Source of the DNA: Halichondria panicea
Lineage: Eukaryota > Porifera > Demospongiae > Suberitida > Halichondriidae
Length of the DNA: 64,000 nucleotides
Direction of reading: 5' to 3'
Assembly (NCBI RefSeq): GCF_963675165.1
Contig: NC_087393.1
Span: 4,159,502 to 4,223,501, forward strand
Each line of letters opens with the position of its first letter. The first letter of the stretch is position 1. Position numbers and translations under genes: made by a program. This document shows, in pieces, positions 19,551 to 30,603 of the stretch. Under the pieces are notes generated by a model. The model was not told the origin of the DNA, did not search any database, and worked only from the letters and a program-made list of their open reading frames with translations.

Positions 19551-22500
19551 ATGAAGACTATGCTACAGTTGGCTATGCTACTCTTAGCTCTAGATCTAGT
19601 TTCTTTCCTGTCTATATGTTCTGCTCATGACATTTATGTTGATCAAGATACTGGAAAAGATAACCCATCCTGTTTGGTTGGAGGGAACGGATGCCCTTGT
19701 TTCAGCCTCACTTACATTGCAAAGAATCTCAAAGAACACACCGTTAACGTAACAGTGCATGTAATTGGTGAGGTACAAGTAGATAGTTTGGTGCAATTTG
19801 ATTCAATTGTTTTACTCTCTGTTATCGGAGCATTAAATTCTCAAAATGTATCTAGATTGCTTTGTGTACCCCATCTAAATGCCTCTGATGGTGTAACGTG
19901 TAACGTCAGTAATTGTTTTGCCTCTGGACTGTGGTTTTCGAGAATCAAATCTTTGCTCATATCTGGTCTGGAAATAATAAGCTGTGGGGTGAAGAGAGAT
20001 AGCAAAGACTTGAGTGACAAAGTGGCAAACACTAGTGTAGCAATAACACAGTCTTTAAACGTATTTATTAAAGATGTTATCATTTCGGCCAGTAGTGAAA
20101 CTTCATTGCTATTTCACAATACATCTGGTAATATTTCCTTGCTTTCTGTTGTTGTGAAGAATAATGTGCTGCCTTCAAAAACCGTTCAACCTAGTGAATC
20201 ATTCGCTAGAGGAATCCAGCTATTCATAAATGGAAATACAAGCACTAATCTAACCTTGAGAAACTGTACAATTCTAAACATTACGACACCTTTCTACGCA
20301 TTTCTAGATCCTAAGGAGCTTCCTCGTGTATATGACATGCTTGGTGGTGGCCTTGGTGGTGGTCTTTCAATTTTATTTTATTCAATTGGCAACTACCTGC
20401 TAATAGATAACTGTACGTTTGAGAACAACAGAGCTCCTTGGGGGGCTGGTATGCTTATGACATTTCAACAGGAATCGATGAGAATGTGATAGTTCTCGAA
20501 AACACACAATTCAAACAATGCAATGCAACAGCGGCTGGTGGAGGAATACTTATCGGTCTTCCGAAATGATCGACTACATCTAATAACAGTGTATACATAA
20601 GAGCCTGTTCATTTAGTCATAATATAGCAGAATATGGAGCTGGCACACACATTTATTCGTATTTCACTAATTTATCACAAGCAAATGAACTCGTCAGATT
20701 CTGCAATTGCTCATGGATTGGAAACACAGCCAGATACAGTCCTGCTGTGGATGTATCACCTGCAATTTTTGATTTACTTGACACAGGATTACTTCCTACT
20801 CCTGAATTTCGAGACTGTACCTTTAAAAGGAATGAAATTATCCCTAAACAAAAGGATAGTAATCTATTTGTCAATTCAGGCATATTTGTTATTAGTAGGT
20901 TTACAGTTCAATTTGCTAGAAGACTCAACTTTGAATCTAATAACAGTACCGCACTACTAGTAAACTCTGGAAGAGTGCTATTCGAATCTAACACTGCAGC
21001 AAATTTTTCCAAGAACAAAGCTTTCCGTGGTGGTGCCATTGCATTGCATGGTTTCTCATCTTTTGTTGCCAATGACAACAGCCAATTCAATTTTATAGGC
21101 AATAAAGCTCTTGAGTTTGGAGGCGCAATATTCTACTATACAATTGAAGAAAGAGAAATCTTTGAAGGCCGTGATTGTTTCTTGACTTATGGTGGTAATT
21201 TCAGTTATCCAATTGACCAAAGAAACCTCACATTTAGTTTCAACAACAATACAGCAGGGGTTGCTGGGTCAGCAATATATGCCTCATCATTCAACCCTTG
21301 CTTCTACGCATTTAGTGGTAAATTAAGAAAAGGACAAAAAATCCAAGAGTTTCTCAATAAGATAGGCAACTTTTCATTTGATGGAGTATATAATGTGTCT
21401 GACATACACAAGTTGGTCTTGTCTACAACTGGTCAAGCTTTTTTTACAACTAAAATAAAGCCATTGCATGCTATCCCTGGGAAAAGATTACTTATACCTT
21501 TAACTTTGGAGGATGAGCTGAATCAAGCAGTTAGCACTGAACTTTTTGTGAGCACAGGTGGCACTCAAGTGTCTCTGAAAAAAAGTCATTACACTATCAA
21601 CAAAACTGTAACACTGTTTGGCAGCGAAAATCAGGTAATATAACAGTAGTATCAATTAGTCCTTACCGAAGAATCGAACATTTTTTCGATGTTCAGCTCC
21701 AGCCATGTCCTCCAGGCTATTACTCTCATGATGGTTCCTGCTCTTGTTCCTCTGAAAACAAGTCACAAGCTCTTCCTGGGATATCACAATGTAATCAAAA
21801 CTTCACAGCAAACCTAAAAAATGGATATTGGGTTGGTTATCACAACAATAATACCAGCACATTATACACAGGACCATGTCCCTTTCAATTCTGTACATCA
21901 ACAACCTCGACAATGGCAGAGAAATCATTACCTACTTTGAGTGTACAGTTATCAAACTTTGTGTGTGAAAAAAATCGACAAGGCATACTATGTGGTCAAT
22001 GTAAGGGAAATAATTCTGTGTATTTTCATTCAATCAGCTTTAAATGCCGTAAAGAGAATAACTGCTCGTATGGTGCGATCTATTTCTTAATATCCGAAAT
22101 TCTGCCAGTATTCATTTTAATCACACTAATTGTTGCCTTTGATGTGAGTTTTTCATCAGGAAGCAAAAATGGCTTCATATTGTTTTGCCAAATTATTCGT
22201 ACTTTACCGTTATATTGGTCAGGAATTGTTAAGTTGAGTAAGGAATATCATCCATTCCAATCAGGCTACAAGATATTTTATGGTATTTTTAATTTCGAAA
22301 TTTTTTCAGCAGAGGCGATGTCCTTCTGCCTCTTCAAGGGTGCCACTGTAATTGACGTTCTGGTTTTTAAGTACATCACTGCCGTTTTTGCTTTTATAGT
22401 GGTCATACTCGTTGCTGTTTGTATGAATCACTGCTCTTGCTGTAACAGATTGTGCAAGGCAATGAAAAGACGGGTCTCAACAAAATTATGTGTCTGTTTT

Positions 22501-23318
22501 GCATGGACTCTCTGCTTGCCTTGTTATTTGCTATACAGAATTAGTACGTGTCTCTTTCTTTATATTACGAAGAGCCAAACTAACAGGAGCTGGAGGTATT
22601 CTTGGCCCTAAAGTGACGTTCTATTGTGGGCTGGAGTATTTGGGACAGGAGCATTTACGATATGCACTCCCTGCAATTTTAATTTTAGCAACAGTTGTTT
22701 CCTTTCCTCCAATTTTGCTGCTGGTCTACCCTTCTGGACTGAAGATCCTGGAGTTTTGTAAGCTGAGCGAGCATCGCTTTGTAATATTCATCCTTAGGTA
22801 CACTCGAATAAATAAACTATTGCCCATGTTTGACGTTTTTCAAGGCTGTTTCAAAGATAATTATCGTTCTTTCTCTGGACTATACTTCATCTATCGTGTC
22901 GTTTTGCTATTACCATATCTCTTTTACCAGAACATATTTGGGTATGTGATTCTACTGGAAGTACTTCTTGTACTAATGCTTTACATTCATTGTATTGTCC
23001 AGCCGTACAAAGCTACGGAAGCATAATATCATTGATAGTCTTCTATTTGGAAATTTGGCTATGATAAACTTGCTGTCTATTTTGACTCTGCAAACGGTGC
23101 AAGATAGTCAAGCTGCAACCACCGTTCAAGTTATACTGCATATTCAAATAGTACTTATATACATACCTATCGTTGTAGTGATTGGATTGCTGCTGAAGAA
23201 GGTGTTTGGATATTTCAAACGTCTGTTGAAAAAATCTAACCCAGACTTTAGACTAATAGATAGAAATGATTACGAATTCAGTGAAGGGTTAGACGATAGA
23301 GACAGAATCCTTAATTAA
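19551..23318 (+). pseudogene. Broken beta-helix/multi-pass membrane protein gene
   Basis: The ATG at 19551 starts a signal peptide (MKTMLQLAMLLLALDLVSFL) followed by HDIYVDQDTGKDNPSC. About 650 residues then show repeating small-hydrophobic and N-x-S/T patterns with GGA-type turns (FENNRAPWGAG, GGAIALHG, FGGAIFY) typical of right-handed parallel beta-helix (Pmp-like) ectodomains. A linker CEKNRQGILCGQC is followed by six or seven hydrophobic segments, including YLGQEHLRYALPAILIL and HNIIDSLLFGNLAMINLLSI. I recognise this architecture from early-branching animals; no function is known to me. The frame is lost at about 20465, 21630, 22560 and 23010, and a TGA interrupts at 20567-20569. With four shifts and a stop in one gene while other long frames nearby are clean, it is most likely a pseudogene. 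Confidence 0.8.
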
Positions 23319-24176
23319 GTTCTGTAGACCTATGTATACACATCTTTCATTATTGTCATTACTATTACTGCATGTGACTATTATTGAATGCTATAAGTAT
23401 AGACTGTAATTTTGGTGTACACTCTCGCCACAAAGTTAAGCTCAAGACTCATAGTCAACATACTATATACAGTCTTGCTATAATGTCCATTGCTCATTTA
23501 ATACCTGTACCTGATGTAGCGATTTGAGTGCGAGCACTTGAGCATGTCCTTCAACATCTTTCTTCTGTAAAAAAAAGTTAAGTACGACTACACATGCACT
23601 CACTGAATAGAAAGAAAACAACAGTGTCATTAAATTAATATGTATACATGATCTAGGCTAGGCATTAGCAATTTTGGTCATATATTGGTCCTATACCCAT
23701 TAAATTTTTACAGGTGTAATTATAGGCAAATATTAACCCATGCAATTAGCATAGCTGATTACACTCACGTATGCATATCAAGATACTGTAAAACGAAGCT
23801 GTTATAAGATTCCGGTAGGGAGAGGCGTGGTCTGTACACGTGGGGGGGGGGCATTGCTTATAATTATGTGACACAATGGTTAGTAATTAGACACAAATTA
23901 ACATGTACAGTTGTAGATATCTTAGCAAGCACTCACCCCAAAGAACCTTACTTGCACAGGGTTGCATGATTGTACATGTGCATTGTTGATCTGATACACC
24001 GCATATCATGAACATGTGGGCAGCAAAAATGTACAATGTACCACGAACACTTACAAAGTACAATGTTGTGATAAAAAAAGATTATGAAGTGAAATTAAAC
24101 TTTGATTATCAATATGGGATGCTGCTGCGGTCAGATAGTTGGTTTATACATGTAAAAAGGGATGGGTGGATGGTTG
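23319..24176. other. Mostly featureless; one exon-like segment
   Basis: AT-rich sequence. On the minus strand 23505-23558 is a 54-base open segment (KKDVEGHAQVLALKSLHQ) bounded by acag and gtacag splice-like ends, but nothing joins to it. A poly-G run (about 23842-23850) is also present. No gene is called. Confidence 0.3.
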
Positions 24177-26536
24177 TTATGGTAATGGTTTGACAAGCAC
24201 GTCACTGTTGGGGTGCACAAAGAAGGCCATTGACTGTCGAGACAGCTGTCGCGTGTGCTTGTCCTCTGGTATTGGTACTCGATGATACTATAGACAGAGA
24301 GAGACATGTGTTTAAAAGCCACGATAATTATTATATCCTTTCACAAGCTTGCACTGACAAAACACTTACATAGTTTTCCTACAAATAATTACGTGCAAAC
24401 TACATAGGGAATTGGGTGACTCCCATGTCATGAACACTAATTCTTACTGTTGGTCTGTAGTGATTGTTGGTCCATGAGCCGAGAGTTCTCCCAGTGATCA
24501 TGAGAATGTGGTCATCACTGCAGGGGACATTGATATAGCTACCGTCGGAATGCCGTACCTACACAGGGGAAACACAAGAGTGTTGTGTGTGATGATGTAA
24601 CTAATTAAGATTTTGCTACCTTGCTAGACTATAGACTGACTGTTATAGCAGTAAGCATAACAATGTCTTGGGGCACAAACAGGATGTTAAATGAGGCCAG
24701 ATAAATTAGTGTGTCAATAGTCGTGGCTACAGTAACGGAAAAACCACCAGGCATTGATTGTTATTTTAGAGTCCCTACATGGGCTGTCTATATGCGTGCT
24801 AGGTCTGTCTGTCTACACAGAGGGGTTTTATATTGAGGCTACAAGCAGCCTAAATACCATCCTTCTTGCAGTAAACACGATTTGTATAATACAGCACTAT
24901 AAAATGCACACTCATGCAGTTTCTATATATGCACTCAGTTTCTTTAAGTAGCTACTTCACCCTTCATTCAAATGTGTCTACAATAGCCGTTCAGTTAATG
25001 GTCTCTCCCTGGTACCAATTAGATTTCGAACATCAATGTATCAATACTCATTCTTCCCACACGCTGTAACTTTATGGAACAAATTTGTTAGTACACACGA
25101 TATAGTTACTGTCAGTGTGTTTAAATATTTCTGTACACAGGATGCACTTTACATCTAGCTACTTGAGCTAATTGTGTATATCCTACATGTATAATGTTAT
25201 GCTGAATTGTTATAAAAATAAAAATAAAATACAGCTGTAGTAATATTACGTGTGCACATGCATACATACACAACTTTACTAACTTGCAAGCCACCTCCTT
25301 TGTCTTGAAAGAGGAGGGAGAATGTCCCATAGTCTACATGCTCGGCACATCTGTAGCCAGTCTCCGTTGGAGTAACCATGGTAACAGGGGGGTAGTTGAG
25401 TAGCCGTAGGAAGGTGTAGTTGTCCATAAACCCCTCTTCCATTTTGGTGTGAGTGTGAGCAAAGAAATCAGGGTCCTGTGACAGAGGGTAGTGAGAATAA
25501 ATGATGCATTAGACGTGGACAGTGGCAGAATAATTATCGGGAAAAGCCTTTACCCAATGATTTTGATGCAAAGTTAGTCTGACAGAACAACATCTTTATA
25601 ACGAACTATTAAACTGTATGGTACCACTCCATGTTATATAACATTGTGTCCGTCACCTTCAGTTGTAGTGTGAAGCCAAGCATGTGCAGGATTTTCCTCG
25701 ACAACAGTGAGCACCCACTGTATAGGCTCGTCTTGACAGTGCCAAAAGCATCCGGAACATCCTATTATGGCCAACACAAACAAACATAAATTGTGCACTC
25801 AACCAATTATTTGCTGACAAACCTGACAGTTGGGATTGCAAATATCAAAGAATTCCTTCATATCATTCGGCTGGGGAGAACTGAAGTGTGGTAAGAATGT
25901 ATAAACATGAAATCGAGTTTGGGGTAGAATAAAAAATATGGTTTGGCTCCTGGTTTTAGTTAATTGAGGGGACTTATTTGGTTGAATTTCCTGCCTGATA
26001 ATAAAAGGTGTTCTTGTCAGTCCAGGGAGTTCACACTTAACATTTCCACTGTACACTGGATATAATTATGCTATATACAATATACCTCTTAGCATTGATA
26101 GAGCTGTATCCATTAGGTCCACACCCAGCATTGGTAGCAAACACAGCCTTACTCTCTTCAGAGAGAGCAAAAAATTCTCTGCTAGCAGCAAAGCTTCCCT
26201 CCACCTGCACACAATTAACTATTACACGAGACACATGCACTGATCATGATTGAAATACATGTACACGCAGTTATCTTGGGTAGACTTACAAAGTCATTCT
26301 ATGGGTAAAAGAGACTGCGTGCGTGGATGGTAGATCTAAATGGATGTTGCACACTAAAAAAGAAGCAGCCCAGTTTCTACCATTTGTTTGTCAATTCCAT
26401 GATTTTTCAGGAAGACAAAGCCGACAGTACTCAGCGAAGAATGGAGCTCCTTCACTTGAGGGCAGCTGCCCAGATCCTTGGAGCCAGAGACGGTGTCCCT
26501 GAGGTCAACCACAGGGATCCTATTGCTTGCTGACAT
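24177..26536 (-). CDS. IPNS-like 2OG-Fe(II) dioxygenase, copy A (diverged, short C-terminus)
   Basis: Non-heme iron oxygenase of the isopenicillin-N-synthase/2OG-Fe(II) superfamily; the substrate is unknown. Seven exons on the minus strand join in phase: 26536-26381, 26204-26086, 25880-25823, 25761-25657, 25475-25284, 24558-24448 and 24287-24177, giving 283 residues. The N-terminal DIOX_N part contains IPVVDLRDTVSGSKDL and VGFVFLKNHGID. The jelly-roll core has the iron ligands H192 and D194 (EHVDYG) and H249 (YHRV), and the 2OG/carboxylate RxS motif R264-S266 (RQSMAFF). It is the most divergent of the four copies: the exon-6 segment differs (WTNNHYRPT instead of QQWTGDK), and the protein stops about 25 residues after the catalytic core. 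The ATG at 26536 is preferred over an upstream TTG. Confidence 0.82.
24955..25157 (+). pseudogene. LINE 3'-end coding remnant
   Basis: The plus strand reads VNGLSLVPIRFRTSMYQYSFFPHAVTLWNKF, the usual C-terminal end of a non-LTR retrotransposon ORF2 (an R...YQYSFFP...WN pattern). It sits in the intron between exons 6 and 5 of dioxygenase copy A, antisense to it. No other LINE part is attached. Confidence 0.65.
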
Positions 26537-26647
26537 CAATGATAGTCCCTAGGCTTAGCATAGGTGTTTGATATAATTATTATACACTTAATAGCTCCAC
26601 ATGTTAGGGAAACCCCCATACATACCACAGCAGGATCTTGTGGTTAA

Positions 26648-26653
26648 TTTATT
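26648..26653 (-). terminator. Poly(A) signal for dioxygenase copy B
   Basis: TTTATT on the plus strand (AATAAA on the minus strand) lies about 118 bases past the copy-B stop codon, between the two minus-strand dioxygenase genes. Confidence 0.4.
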
Positions 26654-26770
26654 TGTTTACATTTTTAGCAATCAACACTTATACAATAACACAATAAATC
26701 ATGGATAAATAATACTGAAACACATGCATGATAATTATGATGGATTAATTATGATGGATTGTTCATGCTA

Positions 26771-28390
26771 TCAGAGTTCAATATCGTAAGAGTAAAGGAA
26801 TCGTTTCTCTGTGTCTTCTTGTGCGGTAACAGGTGTATACTTATTGGATCCATCGATGGTTTCCACGAGCACCTCGTTGTCAGGATGGACAAAGAAGGCA
26901 ATGGACTGCCTCACTCTTTCCTTTACAGTTTCATCATCGGGCACAAGAACACGATGAGGCTGCATGGAGCAAGGCAAACAAGTTAATGAAATACATGCAT
27001 AATAGCTATAATTATACCAGTTTACATCATACCCTTTTAATTAGCTGCTTGAACAGTTTAGGTTTCTGGCAATGTTATTATACTCACAGCTGCATATATC
27101 TTGTCTCCAGTCCACTGTTGCATGAGTGCCCCACCATTGAGGAGAACTGCTTCTGGCATGTATGGCACATCAATGTACCCACCAGTTCTTGTTTTTACCT
27201 GCAAGGAGCACAATAAATCACTTATAAATGCATTCACTTCGTACTTAGCACACCAGTACTGCATGCATAAATCAACTGATCCACTCACTTGAAGGCCTCC
27301 ATTCTCATCTTGGAAGAGGAAGAGGAGGGTGAGAGAGCCGTAGTCAACGTGCTCTCCACACCTCAACTGTCCTGGTTTAACGTCAATGGAGGATGGCAGA
27401 GATGGGTAGTAAAGGGTCCTTAGTGCTGTGTAGTTTTCCTTGTAACCAAGGCCCATTTTATTGTGTGCCTTCATGAAAAACTGAGGGTCCTGCAATATAA
27501 CATTGCTGTATGCTGAATATGAATGCCATGTGCACACTAATTAAGTGTCCACTTTTCAAGTAATTTATATATAGCCGCGTCCATGCACTTACTTGAAGGT
27601 CGAGCATGTGACCAAAAGACTCGAGGATCTTGTTAGTGAGGGTGGTAAAGGCATCGTACAGATCAGTGACTGTTTCCTTGATCTCAACGGGATCCTACAA
27701 TTATAATAATTATCATTATAAAGAGTTACAAAAGCTATAACGTTTTTAGCCCATTTTAGTTAGTTCATGCATAATTGAGACTATAAATAAATTTTAGGGA
27801 CTTACTTCCATGCCTTTTTCGCAAAGGTCATAACTCTCCTTCAGGTCACCTGGGTTTTTGGGATTGATCCTGTACAGAGTGAATAAATATTATTAATGAA
27901 AGTCACAGTTTGAAGATATCAGCTAGCGGTATCAAGTACGCTTGGCAACATAATTATACAATAATTATATATCAACGAGTTGAGATCATTTAATTCCTTT
28001 ACCTTTCTTGCTCCATACAAGTGTATCCATGATTGCTCTTTCCATCTTGTCTCCAGAATTGTCTCTTTTCTACCTCAGGACGAGAGAAAAACTCCACAGA
28101 AGAGGAAAAGACATCATCAACCTAGCAATGGATTAGTAAAAGTATGGCATTGTTTGTTTCTGTATAATGATACAGGCAGCCTTGACAGCAACCAATGCAA
28201 CATGCGAATTCATCATGCAATGCACACTCACCTGTTTCCTGTCAATTCCATGGTTCTTCAAGAAGACGAAACCGATACCGCTAATGGCCAAACGGAGCTC
28301 CTCCATTGCAGGGAGAGTCTTCATATCAGCAGAGCTGGCAGCTAGAATGCTTGAAAAGTCAACAACTGGAATGTTCTCGATTGCAGACAT
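26771..28390 (-). CDS. IPNS-like 2OG-Fe(II) dioxygenase, copy B
   Basis: Seven exons: 28390-28232, 28121-28003, 27869-27806, 27694-27593, 27489-27289, 27198-27088 and 26959-26771, giving 314 residues. Exon phases are identical to those of the two plus-strand paralogues. The N-terminus is MSAIENIPVVDFSSIL, then IGFVFLKNHGIDRK. Iron ligands are H195, D197 (GEHVDYG) and H254 (PHRV), and the RxS motif is R269-S271 (RQSIAFFVHPDNEVLVE). Odd point: the strand after the HxD motif reads LLFLFQDENGG, a two-residue duplication relative to LLFQDPNGG in copies C and D, from a 6-base direct repeat in the DNA. Copy A starts less than 250 bp downstream on the same strand, so A and B are a tandem pair. Oxygenase chemistry is secure at superfamily level; the reaction is not predictable. 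Confidence 0.88.
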
Positions 28391-28828
28391 CTTGATGATC
28401 GATTGGACAAAATAATTACTGTAAATAATTTCTTGTTGAATCTTGCTGTCTCAATCCTTATATACAAGCATGCAGCAGCAATTAAGGGATTGCAATAACA
28501 CCTCATTACACAATCATTCATGCTCATAGACAAGGTGACAGGATAAGGGAAGTACATTGTCGTCCGGTATACGGTTGTTGAATACTGCCTTATAGCACAT
28601 GAAAACCACTAACTGCATTTGATAGTACTTTGCTGAGTCTGCATGCCATTAAAACTTTATTGGATGCATTTTCAATCCATTGATGTGTAGTACAAAGGAA
28701 GAACTTCCCCTTCCGTGTGTTTAGGGGACAAACAGAGTAATTAGAGTGAGCAAGCATCCTGTGTGGTCAATAATCCCCTCTCAATATACCAACACTGTTT
28801 CATTGATATAGACATCATTGGTCCCATA

Positions 28829-29240
28829 AACCAAATTTGTAAGCATATAGACGGCAGTGATTAAGAACTGCCTTCACGCAGGCCTAAATATTTTGTACTG
28901 CAATATAAATTATGTTATCAGTTTCATCATCGTGCCTTCGAGTTTTGGGTAGGAGAGTCTCATCTACCAAATTTGTAAGCAGATAGACGGCATGCAGTCA
29001 TTAGGAACTCCCTTCACGCAGGCCTAAACATTTTGTATTGCAATATAAATTATATATGGTATCAGTTTCATTCGTGCCTTCGAGTTTTGGGTGGGGGTAG
29101 GGAAGTCTCATCAACCAAATTTGTAAGCATATAGACGGCAGTGCATGATTAAGAATTTCCCTTCACTCATGCAGGCCTAAACATTTTGTACTGCAATGTG
29201 GTATCAGTTTCATCATTGTGCATGCCTTTGAGTTTTCTGT
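28829..29240. repeat. Three tandem ~140-bp units upstream of dioxygenase copy B
   Basis: Each unit starts accaaatttgtaagca.atag and contains cacgcaggcctaaacatttt-like and gccttcgagttttgggt blocks. Copies begin near 28829, 28968 and 29114. They lie 0.4-0.85 kb upstream of the copy-B start codon, so they may overlap its promoter. The reversed block ctacccaaaactcaaaga follows at 29274. Confidence 0.8.
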
Positions 29241-30534
29241 AATCATAAGTTTCATTATCACCACCCTTTCCCCTACCCAAAACTCAAAGATAAATTATGC
29301 ATGGGTATAACAAAATTAATAGTATAGAAACACCCCACATCATGTCTGCATGGTTAAACCTCTTTTGACCTTTACAACCAGCCCTATGTACAACAGAGGA
29401 AATAATTATGGGCAACTTTAACGAAGCCATGTGTGTGTGCCAGACAGGCTGTGTAATGCATGAATGAGCCAGGATCTCCTCCAATGCAGGAAAACACTCA
29501 ATATGGAATCTACACAGTGCATATAGTACATAGTTTTTCCTTCCTGATCGGCTCGATATGAATACACAAATAGAACTCCCTGCATGTGAGGTTGTGTAAG
29601 GGGACAGGTCTGGTGCAATATTAATATTAAGCCGTTTCATCATTTCAAGATGGGGATTTCAAGATGGGAAATGGTGTGAATACAAGTTGGCACGAATAAT
29701 GAAGGCCCTTGTTCACTTAATTGTTGTTGAAAACGTTCAACGGCTTCAAAAGTACCCTGCTATATTGAATTCACATCTGAATAATATACAGATGCAGTAT
29801 AATATTGATTATACAACGCCCAATAAAATGCACTACAACATGCATGTGATAAGACGTCCGGCTCCAAAATCTACAGTGTATGGAGCGAATTATTATAGCT
29901 ATTATTAAGACATGCACTTTATATCTTTCAGGACTAAACATTGAACCAATATAGTTATTGTTATTGCATGTTTTCAGCTAGACAAGTCAGGATTAAAATA
30001 TATATGGCATTTGTTGATACAACCCTTAACAGCAAGTTTAATGCAATGTACAACTCGAGCCCGAGGGGCTATAGCGATGTCTAGACGAGTACCATTTGTT
30101 GTTATGACAGAGGCATGGCTCACCATGCAGTAATGGGTTGTAAGTCAGGTTCGATTGAGAAACATATCCACGCAACAGTATAATGTGAGAGTTACGTCAA
30201 TGGTCGTAAAATAACATTTACACGCAGGAAAATTATGGTGGCATTACAAAAGTACGTAATCTGTCATGAAATTGTGCAGTCAGATCATGGCATACACAAG
30301 CAGATGTATACAGAGCTAAATATATATACAGGTTTCTTCAAATCTGTGTATCCGTGTTATATCCGATGAGCACAATCCGTATACATGCAATTTAGTTTAT
30401 AATAATTATAGCTCCAGCAATACAATTAGTCACTGCATGCATGTACTCAAAGGAACACATATATACACTGCATGTCTTGCAATTGCAATTTCTTCAGTTA
30501 ACAGTTCTCATGATCGATTAACAGTTTATTAATT
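29241..30534. other. No recognisable gene
   Basis: AT-rich spacer between copy B (upstream side) and the 3' end of the agmatinase gene. Short open frames here have no coding character or splice partners. Confidence 0.5.
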
Positions 30535-30540
30535 TTGTTT
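30535..30540 (-). terminator. Poly(A) signal for the agmatinase gene
   Basis: TTTATT on the plus strand (AATAAA on the minus strand) 64 bases past the agmatinase stop codon. Confidence 0.55.
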
Positions 30541-30603
30541 TGAGAGTGAAAGATGATGGTAAAACAAAATTGAACAATTCTACATGTATACACACATTTA
30601 TAT

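Noticed and set aside
21626..21645. A very short intron restoring the frame in the beta-helix gene
   Set aside because: The GT...AG pair is only about 12 bases apart, too short for splicing; a frameshift mutation is simpler.
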